Origin: an uncultured Woeseiaceae bacterium
GTDB lineage: Bacteria > Pseudomonadota > Gammaproteobacteria > Woeseiales > Woeseiaceae
Direction of reading: 5' to 3'
DNA: 7,256 bases
Assembly (NCBI GenBank): GCA_947259435.1
Contig: CAMYMP010000712.1
Span: 1 to 7,256, forward strand
This document shows positions 1 through 6,511 of this stretch, one piece after another; position 1 is the stretch's first letter, and each line of letters starts with the position of its first letter. Both the position numbers and the translations under genes were made by a program. The notes below the pieces were generated by a model. It was not told the origin of the DNA. It worked only from the letters and a program-made list of their open reading frames with translations, and made no database searches.

Positions 1-830
1 TGCTCGAAAACTACGGTACAGAGATCGACTTTGCGAGCTGGATGCTCGTAGGTCTGCCCCTATCTGCCGTGATGCTGCCACTGGCATGGCTGGCGCTCAC
101 AAGAATCGTGTTCCAAGTGGACTTCAAGACCTGCGGTGAGGGACGCGCTGCGTTGCAACGCATGCATGACGACCTTGGCGGGATAAGCGTTCCGGAAATA
201 CGCGTCGCCATGGTGTTCATGGTCATGGCGCTGACCTGGGTTGGACGACCGTTGCTCACTCAGCTGCCGGGTTTGTCGGCACTCGATGATTCGGGAATCG
301 CAATGGCCGGCGCGGTAGCGCTGTTTCTGATACCTAGCGGCGACAAACGCGACCCGCTGCTGCTGCGTTGGAAATATGCGGAGCGATTGCCCTGGAGCGT
401 GCTGATACTGTTTGGTGGTGGCCTGACGCTGGCCGGAGCCGTTACCCGCACCGGTCTTGCCGAGTGGCTGGGCGGCAACCTGCAGGCGCTTGGCATGCTG
501 CCACTCGCGGTGCTCGTGATCATCGCCGCGGCGATGATCATCTTTCTCACTGAACTGACCAGTAACATTGCGACGACCGCGACGTTCCTGCCCGTGGTTG
601 GCGCGATCGCCATTGAGACCGGTGTAGATCCGATCGTGCTGACGGTTCCGGTTACGCTCGCTGCCAGCTGTGCGTTCATGCTGCCTGTCGCCACGCCCCC
701 GAACGCGATCGTTTTCGGCTCCGGTCTGCTCACTATTCCGAAAATGGTACGAGCCGGCATAGCGCTCAATATCATCGGCATCGTGCTCGTTTCGCTGGTG
801 GCGCTTACTCTGGCGCCGAGGATTTTCTAG
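1..830 (+). CDS. SLC13/DASS-family sodium:anion (dicarboxylate-type) symporter, C-terminal part
   Basis: The reading frame is open at the left edge (first full codon at base 3) and ends with TAG at 828-830, leaving about 275 residues, roughly the C-terminal half of a DASS carrier. These inner-membrane proteins import di- or tricarboxylates or sulfate with sodium. Several hydrophobic segments are visible. Three family landmarks support the call: a re-entrant-type stretch LPWSVLILFGGGLTLAG, the signature ELTSNIATTATFLPV (second Ser-Asn-x substrate/sodium motif, here SNI, like the SNV of animal citrate/dicarboxylate carriers), and CAFMLPVATPPNAIVFGSG near the end. The last helix (VRAGIALNIIGIVLV) is also typical. 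Substrate cannot be assigned: the first SNT motif lies outside the window. The motifs resemble carboxylate carriers more than sulfate carriers, which is inference. The next gene starts 10 bases after the stop, so the two are probably co-transcribed. Confidence 0.9.
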   Translation, partial: LENYGTEIDFASWMLVGLPLSAVMLPLAWLALTRIVFQVDFKTCGEGRAALQRMHDDLGGISVPEIRVAMVFMVMALTWVGRPLLTQLPGLSALDDSGIAMAGAVALFLIPSGDKRDPLLLRWKYAERLPWSVLILFGGGLTLAGAVTRTGLAEWLGGNLQALGMLPLAVLVIIAAAMIIFLTELTSNIATTATFLPVVGAIAIETGVDPIVLTVPVTLAASCAFMLPVATPPNAIVFGSGLLTIPKMVRAGIALNIIGIVLVSLVALTLAPRIF

Positions 831-840
831 GAACAGGTCG

Positions 841-1503
841 ATGAACGACGACTACTCAGTATCGAAACAGAACAGGGTCCGGCAACTCAGGGAAAAAGCG
901 CATTACGACAAACGTAGCGTACACACGGTGCTCGATTCGGCGCTCGTCGCACATGTCGGGTTCGTGCAGGACGGCCAGCCTGTCGTCGTGCCGATGATCT
1001 TTGGCCGCGAAGGCGAAACGATTTTTTTGCACGGCGCAAGAAAAGCCAGGGTGATTCGGCTTCTCGAAGAGACGGATCGCGCATGTCTGAACGTGACTCA
1101 CGTCGACGGCATCGTGTTTGCTCGCTCGGCCTTCAACTCGTCGATGAACTACCGCTCCGTCACCGTGTTCGGCGCCCCGAGGCTGATCGATGATCGGGGC
1201 GACAAGTTACACGGTATGCGCGTGATCAGTGAGCACACGATGCCGGGCCGCTGGGATGAGCTGCGCGACCCGCTCGAAAAGGAAATCAAGATGACCGGCG
1301 TCATCGCGCTCGAGATCGAATCTGCGTCGGCGAAAATCTCGAGCGGCATGCCGGACGATGAGGATGAGGACTACGCCATCCCGATCTGGGCAGGCGTACT
1401 ACCGATTAGGACCGAACTGACCGAGCTGCAGCCTGATGACCGAGTTCTGGAAGGCGTCGAACCTTCGACGGTTGTTCGCGCGTTGCAGGGCAATGTGCTT
1501 TAA
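841..1503 (+). CDS. Pyridoxamine 5'-phosphate oxidase-like FMN-binding protein
   Basis: A 220-residue protein with the split-barrel flavin-binding fold of the Pyridox_ox_2/NimA-like group, probably a cytoplasmic flavin-dependent oxidoreductase of unknown substrate. Supporting stretches are the N-terminal helix and first strand (about residues 22-54, ending in QPVVVPMIFG), the IFLHGARKAR segment (61-70) that normally contacts FMN phosphate, the strand MNYRSVTVFG (102-111), and the C-terminal block with an acidic run DDEDEDYAIPIWAGVLP (172-188). That last block is characteristic of this subgroup and unlike true PdxH, so pyridoxal phosphate synthesis should not be assumed. The ATG at 841 is 10 bases after the transporter stop; a purine-rich AGGAACAGG lies just upstream and overlaps that stop, suggesting translational coupling. 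Length is normal for the family. The physiological link with the transporter is unknown. Confidence 0.85.
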   Translation: MNDDYSVSKQNRVRQLREKAHYDKRSVHTVLDSALVAHVGFVQDGQPVVVPMIFGREGETIFLHGARKARVIRLLEETDRACLNVTHVDGIVFARSAFNSSMNYRSVTVFGAPRLIDDRGDKLHGMRVISEHTMPGRWDELRDPLEKEIKMTGVIALEIESASAKISSGMPDDEDEDYAIPIWAGVLPIRTELTELQPDDRVLEGVEPSTVVRALQGNVL

Positions 1504-1514
1504 GTGGTCGGGCG

Positions 1515-1585
1515 CGGTCTGGACACGGGTCATCTGAAGTAAAGCGCAGCGCAGCGAGCCATGAAGATGACCCGTGTCCGGACCG
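1515..1585. repeat. Long inverted repeat (21-bp arms, 29-base loop) between convergent genes
   Basis: Arms 1515-1535 and 1565-1585 are complementary over 21 pairs, with a single non-Watson-Crick pair (T1520 with G1581, a G-U wobble if transcribed on the plus strand). The core of the left arm is GGACACGGGTCATCT. The 29-base loop contains an internally repetitive GCGCAGCGCAGCGAGC. It begins 11 bases after the PNPOx-like gene and ends 11 bases before the ogt stop, filling nearly the whole convergent gap. No T-run follows either arm, so it is not a canonical intrinsic terminator in either direction, though it could still stop RNA decay or transcription. A REP/MITE-like dispersed palindrome is the main alternative. 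The repeat itself is directly visible; its role is inference. Confidence 0.85.
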
Positions 1586-1596
1586 AGGTCGATGGT

Positions 1597-2091
1597 CTAA
1601 AGCGCCTTCATTAATTCAGTATTCTCGGCCTCGAGCCGGAGCAGCGCTTCTTTGGTATCAAGGCCACCGCCGAAGCCGGTCAGGTCACCGCTGCTGCCAA
1701 TCACACGATGGCAAGGCACGATGATCGGAATCGGATTGCGGCCGTTTGCAGCGCCGACGGCGCGTACGGCTTTCGGCCGCCCTATCCGCCGGGCGATCTC
1801 ACCGTAGGAAGCCGTCTCCCCGTAGGGAATGCGCTGCAGTTCTTCGAGCACGCGTACCTGAAACTCGGTACCCGATAAATCGAGTGGCAGATCGAAGTCC
1901 TTGCGCTTGCCGGCGAAATACTCCTGCAACTGCTGGCGGGCTGCCGCGAACGGCTTTTCGTTAAAAATCCAGTCCGGGTGCGGGTCGCGTCGCATCTTGC
2001 CCTGCGGAAATCCGACCAGACTCAGAGCGTCATCATCGCCAGCCAGTAACAGATCGCCAATCGGCGTATTCAGGTAACAGTAGTACATCAT
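1597..2091 (-). CDS. ogt: Methylated-DNA--[protein]-cysteine S-methyltransferase (O6-alkylguanine repair)
   Basis: A 164-residue suicide repair enzyme that moves the methyl group of O6-methylguanine (and O4-methylthymine) in DNA to its own cysteine. The active-site motif IIVPCHRVIG is intact, with nucleophile Cys127. The DNA-binding helix-turn-helix region GETASYGEIARRIG (91-104) and KAVRAVGAANGRNP (107-120), with the expected arginine finger (Arg110) and asparagine hinge (Asn116), are present. Length fits stand-alone Ogt. The ATG at 2091 directly follows the TGA of the ada-alkA fusion (2094-2092), and a strong GGAGG (2096-2100) lies inside the end of that gene. Its spacing is 4 bases to the first ATG and 7 to the second (2088), so the second Met may be the true start, giving 163 residues. 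Operonic coupling to the upstream alkylation sensor/glycosylase is very likely. Confidence 0.95.
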   Translation of the reverse strand: MMYYCYLNTPIGDLLLAGDDDALSLVGFPQGKMRRDPHPDWIFNEKPFAAARQQLQEYFAGKRKDFDLPLDLSGTEFQVRVLEELQRIPYGETASYGEIARRIGRPKAVRAVGAANGRNPIPIIVPCHRVIGSSGDLTGFGGGLDTKEALLRLEAENTELMKAL

Positions 2092-3567
2092 TCATCCTCC
2101 GGAACCCGATAAGGAGTTCCACAACAACATTGCCGCATAGGAACGCCACGGTCGCCATGACTCGGCGCGACGCTCCAATTCGGCAGCACTCGTTTTCCGG
2201 GTACTGTGCACGGCTTTCAGCAGCCCCAGATCCGACGCCGGAAAAGCGTCGGGGTATTTCAACGCCCGCATCGCGACGTACTGTGCGGTCCAGTCACCGA
2301 TACCACGTATCGAGGTCAGCGCTTCGCAAAATGCTTGCGGGTCCTGCGCGCTGTCGAAACCGATGTCTCCTCGGACCACGGCGCTCGCGACGCGCCTGAT
2401 CGTCTCGGCCCGGTTGCGTACGACACCTATGTCATTGAATCGGACCCGAGCGAGTTTCTGCGCCGGCGGAAACACGTAGCCCAATTCCAGTTCGTCGGCG
2501 CGCCCTGCAAGCGATGCCGGCAGATCAAGCGGGTTCCCGTAGCGCCGCGCGATTCTCCCGGCCAGCGTGGTTGCTGCCTTAACCGACACTTGCTGACCCA
2601 GAATGGCCCGGACCGTCAGCTCGAAACCGTCCCATGCGCCCGGAACGCGGATACCGCGACTGTCCTGCAGCAGTTCGTCGAGCCGCTCGTCGGCACGAAG
2701 CAACTCTTCGATATCGACAGCCGGCGCATCGAGATCCAGCATCTCGCGCACGCGCTGCACGACATTGAACATTCCGGGCGTGGCGATGCCGTGCAGTGCC
2801 AAACAGATGTTCGCTCCCGCTTCGTCCTGACGACACTCGATAACTCCAGGTTGGTCGTCGACGAGCACCGTTCGCAAATAGCTGCCGCCAATGACCTGCT
2901 CGACTCCCGGCGTGGCTCTTCCCCGCAGAAATTCGATCAGCGCTGCCCAGTCGAAAGGCTGCCGGTAGGGCAGCCGCACGCTTAGTGTACTGTCGCGATC
3001 GAAGGACTCAACGCGACTGCGGCGCAGGTCGCGCGGTGAGCGGCCGTATGTCTTTTTAAACGCGTCGTTGAAGCGCCGCACACTGCCATAGCCAGCCGCA
3101 GTCGCAACATGGTTCATTGGTAAATTCGTCTGATCGATCAGCCGCTTTGCGAAGTGCAAACGCTGCGTATGCGCAACCGCCAGCGGCGATGCGCCGAGGT
3201 GTTTCGAAAACAGGCGTCGCAGATGACGGCTCGTCACGCCGAGCCGTTCCGCGAGCTGCTCGATCGAGCCTTCGTCGAGCGCGCCGCCCGAAATCAGCCG
3301 CAGACCGCGGCGAACGGTTGTCGACGTGCCGCTCCACGCAGGAGTGCCGGGCGCGCACTCCGGACGGCATCTGAGGCAGGGTCTGAAACCCGCTTCACAT
3401 GCGGCCGCCGCGCTCGGATAGAACGTGACGTTCTCCGACTTCGGCGGCACGGCCGGGCAGATTGGGCGGCAGTAGATCCCGGTCGTTTTGACGCCGACAA
3501 AGAACTGCCCGTCAAACCGTGCATCCCGGGACAGTCGCGCGCGTTCGTAGATCTCCTGCTGTTGCAT
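2092..3567 (-). CDS. alkA: Ada sensor-AraC HTH-AlkA fusion: alkylation-response regulator and 3-methyladenine DNA glycosylase
   Basis: A 491-residue multidomain protein. Residues about 1-75 form the Ada zinc/methylphosphotriester domain: FFVGVKTTGIYCRPICP holds Cys33 (equivalent of the methyl-accepting Cys38 of E. coli Ada) and Cys37, with Cys64 and Cys67 in RPCLRCRPE. Residues about 85-185 are an AraC-type helix-turn-helix pair (AERLGVTSRHLRRLFSKHLG and AGYGSVRRFNDAFKKTYGRSP). About 193-300 match the AlkA N-terminal domain. About 305-491 are the HhH-GPD glycosylase, with hairpin SIRGIGDWTAQYVAMRAL and likely catalytic Asp446 in AFPASDLGLL. It should sense methylated phosphotriesters, activate repair genes and excise N-alkylated purines. 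Met at 3567 was chosen because the Ada domain starts there; an upstream in-frame GTG at 3690 would lie within gabD. No Shine-Dalgarno precedes this ATG. The O6-methyltransferase domain of E. coli Ada is absent and is supplied by ogt immediately downstream. Confidence 0.92.
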   Translation of the reverse strand: MQQQEIYERARLSRDARFDGQFFVGVKTTGIYCRPICPAVPPKSENVTFYPSAAAACEAGFRPCLRCRPECAPGTPAWSGTSTTVRRGLRLISGGALDEGSIEQLAERLGVTSRHLRRLFSKHLGASPLAVAHTQRLHFAKRLIDQTNLPMNHVATAAGYGSVRRFNDAFKKTYGRSPRDLRRSRVESFDRDSTLSVRLPYRQPFDWAALIEFLRGRATPGVEQVIGGSYLRTVLVDDQPGVIECRQDEAGANICLALHGIATPGMFNVVQRVREMLDLDAPAVDIEELLRADERLDELLQDSRGIRVPGAWDGFELTVRAILGQQVSVKAATTLAGRIARRYGNPLDLPASLAGRADELELGYVFPPAQKLARVRFNDIGVVRNRAETIRRVASAVVRGDIGFDSAQDPQAFCEALTSIRGIGDWTAQYVAMRALKYPDAFPASDLGLLKAVHSTRKTSAAELERRAESWRPWRSYAAMLLWNSLSGSGG

Positions 3568-3573
3568 GCTGCC

Positions 3574-3579
3574 AGTATA
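3574..3579 (-). promoter_or_regulatory. Candidate -10 element for the ada-alkA/ogt unit, implying a leaderless mRNA
   Basis: On the minus strand the 49-base gap after gabD carries TATACT (5 of 6 to TATAAT) ending 7 bases before the fusion's ATG. A transcript initiated from it would begin at or next to the A of the start codon, consistent with the lack of a Shine-Dalgarno. The hexamer 17 bases further upstream (CTAGTT) is a poor -35, as might be expected for an activator-dependent promoter such as one switched on by methylated Ada. This is inferred from spacing only. Confidence 0.4.
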
Positions 3580-3616
3580 CGCCGCCGGTCGGCGCGAACT
3601 AGCCAGAATCGGACGT

Positions 3617-5074
3617 CTACTTGTCGATGCCGCCCACGCACAGGTACTTGATCTCGAGATAATCGTCGAGCCCGTACTTCGATCCTTCACGGCCCTGCCC
3701 GGATTCTTTTACGCCGCCGAATGGCGCCATCTCGTTCGAAATAATGCCCTCGTTGATGCCGACGATGCCGTACTCGAGACCCTCGGCAACACGCCAGATG
3801 CGCCCGACGTCGCGTGCGTAGAAGTAACAGGCGAGACCAAACTCGGTGTCGTTGGCCATGACGATCGCTTCTTCTTCGGTCTTGAATTTGAATAGCGGCG
3901 CGACCGGGCCGAAGATCTCCTCGCGAAAAACGCGCATATCGTCGCTGACGTTGGTCAGCACGGTCGGTTCGATGAAACAGGCGCCGAGGTCGGAGCGTCC
4001 GCCACCGGCCGCGACGTTTGCACCTTTGGCCACCGCATCCTCGACGAATTCCAGGACGTCGTTCGCCGCACCTTCGTTAATCAGTGGGCCGACCGACACG
4101 CTCTCGTCGGTGCCCTGCCCCAACTTCAGCCCTGCCGTTGCCGCTTTGAGTTTCTCGGCAAATTCGTCGTACACGCTCTCCTGCACGAGCATTCGGTTGG
4201 CACACACGCAGGTCTGTCCGGCGTTGCGGAACTTGCAGATCATCGCGCCTTTAACCGCCTCATCGAGATCCGCGTCATCAAACACGATGAACGGCGCGTT
4301 ACCGCCGAGTTCCATCGAAGTTCGTTTGACGGTGCCGGCGCATTGCTCCATGAGCATCTTGCCGACCTGCGTCGAACCCGTGAACGTCAGCTTGCGCACA
4401 ATCGGGTTACTGGTCATTTCGGCACCAATTTCGCGCGTCACGCCGCCGAGAATGTTGATTACACCTGGAGGCACGCCCGCGCGTTCAGCCAATTCGACGA
4501 AGGCGAACGCGGACAGCGGCGTTTCGTTCGCCGGTTTGCAAACGACCGTGCAGCCTGCCGCCAGGGCCGGAGCGATTTTGCGCGTCAACATTGCATTCGG
4601 GAAATTCCAGGGCGTTATACAGGCCACGACGCCCACAGGCTGCTTGATGACGACGATGCGTTTGTCGTTTGATGGCTGCGGAATCGTGTCGCCGTAGATG
4701 CGCTTGCATTCTTCTGCAAACCACTCGATGTAACTCGCGCCGTAAGCTATTTCACCCCGCGCCTCGGCCAGCGGCTTGCCTTGCTCGGCCGTCAGAATCT
4801 GCGCGAGGTCTTCCTGCGCTTCCATCATCAGGTTGAACCAGTTGCGGAGAATCGCCGCGCGTTCTTTGGCCGTCGTCTGCCGCCAGGTATTCTGCGCCCT
4901 CTCGGCCGCCTCGATGGCGCGGCGCGTTTCAGCGGTGCCGCACTTGGCGATCTCGGCTATCGTTTCACCGTTCGCGGGATTCAGAACGGGGCGGGTCTCG
5001 CCGCTGTCCGCGTCGATCCACCGGCCGTCAACGTAGGCCTGGGTCCTGAACAGACTCTTATCAGAAAGCTGCAT
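3617..5074 (-). CDS. gabD: NAD(P)+-dependent succinate-semialdehyde dehydrogenase
   Basis: A 485-residue aldehyde dehydrogenase that aligns by eye, with very few gaps, with E. coli GabD (482 residues) from [19 protein letters not shown] through [12 protein letters not shown]. It oxidises succinate semialdehyde to succinate, the last step of GABA breakdown; glutarate semialdehyde is a possible alternative substrate. Visible key residues are Asn157 in PWNF, Lys180 for cofactor binding, Glu255 in MELGGNAPF (general base) and nucleophile Cys289 in [12 protein letters not shown]. The nearby second cysteine (Cys291) is also seen in E. coli GabD, where it is known to form a redox-sensitive disulfide. 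The ATG at 5074 is preferred to an in-frame GTG at 5149 because homology begins there and GGAG lies 10 bases upstream. No gabT or GABA permease is in the window. It sits 49 bases upstream of ada-alkA and 99 downstream of the peroxiredoxin gene. Confidence 0.93.
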   Translation of the reverse strand: MQLSDKSLFRTQAYVDGRWIDADSGETRPVLNPANGETIAEIAKCGTAETRRAIEAAERAQNTWRQTTAKERAAILRNWFNLMMEAQEDLAQILTAEQGKPLAEARGEIAYGASYIEWFAEECKRIYGDTIPQPSNDKRIVVIKQPVGVVACITPWNFPNAMLTRKIAPALAAGCTVVCKPANETPLSAFAFVELAERAGVPPGVINILGGVTREIGAEMTSNPIVRKLTFTGSTQVGKMLMEQCAGTVKRTSMELGGNAPFIVFDDADLDEAVKGAMICKFRNAGQTCVCANRMLVQESVYDEFAEKLKAATAGLKLGQGTDESVSVGPLINEGAANDVLEFVEDAVAKGANVAAGGGRSDLGACFIEPTVLTNVSDDMRVFREEIFGPVAPLFKFKTEEEAIVMANDTEFGLACYFYARDVGRIWRVAEGLEYGIVGINEGIISNEMAPFGGVKESGQGREGSKYGLDDYLEIKYLCVGGIDK

Positions 5075-5120
5075 GTTACCGACACTCCAAAATGTTATTG
5101 GATAGTCGATGAGTATGAGA

Positions 5121-5162
5121 TCTGCGGCCCACCGGCGCAACGCCGGCACGGTGGACCGCAGA
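5121..5162 (-). terminator. GC-rich hairpin between the peroxiredoxin gene and gabD
   Basis: TCTGCGG (5121-5127) pairs with CCGCAGA (5156-5162), and inside it CCGGCG (5132-5137) pairs with CGCCGG (5141-5146) across a 3-base CAA loop; three further CCA/TGG pairs (5129-5131 with 5152-5154) can link the two stems around a small bulge. It starts 11 bases after the peroxiredoxin-glutaredoxin stop on the minus strand. The sequence after it (TCTCATACTCATC) has no T-run, so it is an imperfect intrinsic terminator. It may attenuate read-through into gabD or protect the upstream mRNA's 3' end. Confidence 0.45.
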
Positions 5163-5173
5163 GTAGCGGAGTA

Positions 5174-5923
5174 TCAGGCAGCCTTACTCTTGCCTGCCGC
5201 CAGCCAGCTTTCCAGATCGTCGGATCCGCCGATCAACTTTCCATCGATGAAGACCTGCGGGTAAGAGGTCGCATCGGCGACGGCACGCAAGGTGCGGTCG
5301 GTGTAGTCGCGGTTGAGTACGAGCTCCTCGAACTCGATGCCTGCGTCCCGCAACATACCTTTGGCGCGGGCGCAGAACGGGCAGCCCGGACGCGAAAAGA
5401 CGGTCGCATCGTGCGGCCGTTCTGCCTGCGGGTCGAGGTAAGCGAGCATCGTGTCGGCGTCGGAAGCAACGAACGGGTCGCCGGGCTGCTCGGGCTCGAT
5501 GAACATCTTCTCGACGACGCCGTCGCGGACCAGCATCGAGTAGCGCCATGAGCGCTTGCCGAAGCCGAGGTCTTCTTTGCCGACCAGCAGCCCCATGCCA
5601 TCCGTGAAGTCACCGTTGCCGTCAGGCAGGAACGTGACGCGATCGGCTTTCTGACTACGTCGCCACTCGTCCATGACGAATGCGTCGTTTACGGAAACAC
5701 AAATCAGTTCATCGATGCCCCTGGCCGCAAACAACGGCTGAAGCTGGTTATAGCGCGGCACGTGCGACGACGAACACGTCGGCGTGAAGGCACCGGGCAG
5801 CGAGAAGACGACTACCGATTTGCCGGCGAATACGTCGTCGCTGCTGAGATCGACCCATTCGCTGTCGCGACGGGTCTTGAATGTGACGTTCGGGACACGC
5901 TGCCCTTCAATTCCTTTGAACAT
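5174..5923 (-). CDS. Glutathione-dependent peroxiredoxin-glutaredoxin hybrid (Prx5/Grx)
   Basis: A 249-residue fusion of an atypical Prx5-type peroxiredoxin (about 3-165) and a glutaredoxin (about 174-249), matching the architecture and approximate length of the Haemophilus influenzae and Chromatium gracile hybrid enzymes. It should reduce H2O2 and organic peroxides with electrons from glutathione in the cytoplasm. The peroxidatic cysteine is Cys50 in [18 protein letters not shown]. The glutaredoxin active site is Cys181-Pro-Phe-Cys184 in [12 protein letters not shown], and [17 protein letters not shown] supplies the cis-proline and glutathione-binding loop. The ATG at 5923 is chosen because the Prx fold begins at once and GGAGA is placed 7-8 bases upstream; an in-frame TTG at 5953 overlapping the dps stop is less likely. 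It follows dps by 26 bases, and both are probably under OxyR. Confidence 0.93.
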   Translation of the reverse strand: MFKGIEGQRVPNVTFKTRRDSEWVDLSSDDVFAGKSVVVFSLPGAFTPTCSSSHVPRYNQLQPLFAARGIDELICVSVNDAFVMDEWRRSQKADRVTFLPDGNGDFTDGMGLLVGKEDLGFGKRSWRYSMLVRDGVVEKMFIEPEQPGDPFVASDADTMLAYLDPQAERPHDATVFSRPGCPFCARAKGMLRDAGIEFEELVLNRDYTDRTLRAVADATSYPQVFIDGKLIGGSDDLESWLAAGKSKAA

Positions 5924-5949
5924 GGTTTTCTCCAGTAGGGTAAATCCGA

Positions 5950-6417
5950 TCAAGCCAGCATGCTTCTGAGCATCCAGGCGGTTTTTTCATGAATCTGCAT
6001 CCGCTGCGTCAGCAGGTCTGCGCTGGGTTCGTCGTTTGCTTTCTCGGCGGCAGGAAATGCCTCCCGCGCTGTGCGAGCAACGGTCTCCTGCCCGATCACG
6101 AGCTGGCGAATCATTTCTTCGGCGCTTTCGTCGCCCGACCCTTCGCTGATCTTCGTCAGTTCAGAAAAAGCCGAGTATGAAGCAGGCGCTTTGATGCCCA
6201 ACGCACGAATGCGCTCGGCAATCTCATCAACGGCGGTCGCCAGCTCCGTGTACTGCGTTTCGAACATCAGATGCAGGGTATTGAACATGGGCCCGGTGAC
6301 GTTCCAGTGATAGTTGTGCGTCTTGAGATACAGCGTGTAGCTGTCTGCAAGCAGCTTTGCAAGGCCGCCCGCAATCGCTTCGCGGTCTTTTGTGTCAATT
6401 CCAATATCTAGTTCCAT
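5950..6417 (-). CDS. dps: Dps-family ferritin-like mini-ferritin / stress protein
   Basis: A 155-residue four-helix Dps protein that would assemble into dodecamers, oxidise Fe(II) with H2O2 and store the iron, preventing Fenton damage. The ferroxidase ligands fit the family spacing: His37 in [10 protein letters not shown], His49 in TLHLMFE, and Asp64 and Glu68 in [13 protein letters not shown]. Length is normal. The N-terminal tail ([18 protein letters not shown]) lacks the lysine-rich extension used by E. coli Dps to bind DNA, so iron and peroxide detoxification may dominate over chromosome compaction; that is inference. The ATG at 6417 is preceded by GGAG and AGGA at workable distance. The gene is the first of a probable operon with the peroxiredoxin hybrid and is transcribed divergently from oxyR across a 94-base gap. 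Confidence 0.95.
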   Translation of the reverse strand: MELDIGIDTKDREAIAGGLAKLLADSYTLYLKTHNYHWNVTGPMFNTLHLMFETQYTELATAVDEIAERIRALGIKAPASYSAFSELTKISEGSGDESAEEMIRQLVIGQETVARTAREAFPAAEKANDEPSADLLTQRMQIHEKTAWMLRSMLA

Positions 6418-6511
6418 TGTCCTGCTCCGTATTTGATGTGCCCTAGTCTAGGGCTCGATAATTGATAAATAAAATGGTTTAATTCGAATACTATATTCTA
6501 TTTTTTCGATC
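6418..6511. promoter_or_regulatory. Divergent dps/oxyR promoter region with candidate OxyR site
   Basis: This 94-base gap is strikingly AT-rich compared with the flanking genes and must hold both promoters. Within it, 6458-6494 can be laid on the OxyR footprint of four tetramers separated by 7 bases as ATAA, ATAA, TAAT and CTAT (consensus ATAG, CTAT, ATAG, CTAT). About 12 of 20 consensus positions fit, which is modest in AT-rich DNA. A plus-strand -10 candidate for oxyR is TATATT (6492-6497); TTGATA (6462-6467) resembles a -35 but is too far from it. I could not assign a convincing dps promoter. Auto-control of OxyR and activation of dps from here is the usual arrangement. Confidence 0.5.
6441..6453. 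repeat. Perfect 13-base dyad upstream of dps
   Basis: CCCTAGTCTAGGG is a perfect 6-bp inverted repeat around one central T, ending 24 bases before the dps ATG. With a 1-base loop it cannot fold as an RNA hairpin without losing pairs, so a protein-binding operator in the dps leader or at its transcription start is the more natural reading. Two copies of CTAG, usually a rare tetramer in proteobacterial genomes, occur in it. The binder is unknown. Confidence 0.5.

Noticed and set aside
1515..1585. Canonical bidirectional intrinsic terminator
   Set aside because: The stem is strong, but no T-run follows on either strand, so it is recorded as an inverted repeat of uncertain role rather than a terminator.
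1561..1614. 17-codon ATG frame (MKMTRVRTEVDGLKRLH) starting in the inverted repeat loop
   Set aside because: No ribosome site, and it runs into the 3' end of ogt on the opposite strand; most likely chance.
2206..2985. 259-codon plus-strand open frame antisense to the ada-alkA fusion
   Set aside because: It lies wholly inside a gene with clear Ada, AraC and AlkA motifs, its translation shows no recognisable family, and high GC readily gives long antisense frames.
3846..4697. 283-codon plus-strand open frame antisense to gabD
   Set aside because: Serine- and threonine-rich composition typical of a shadow frame opposite a strongly conserved dehydrogenase.
4781..5551. 256-codon plus-strand frame spanning gabD, the gap and the peroxiredoxin gene
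   Set aside because: Antisense to two clearly identified genes, with no domain signature of its own.
5924..5953. TTG start at 5953 for the peroxiredoxin hybrid, overlapping the dps stop
   Set aside because: It adds ten residues not expected in the family, while the ATG at 5923 has a well-spaced GGAGA inside this segment.
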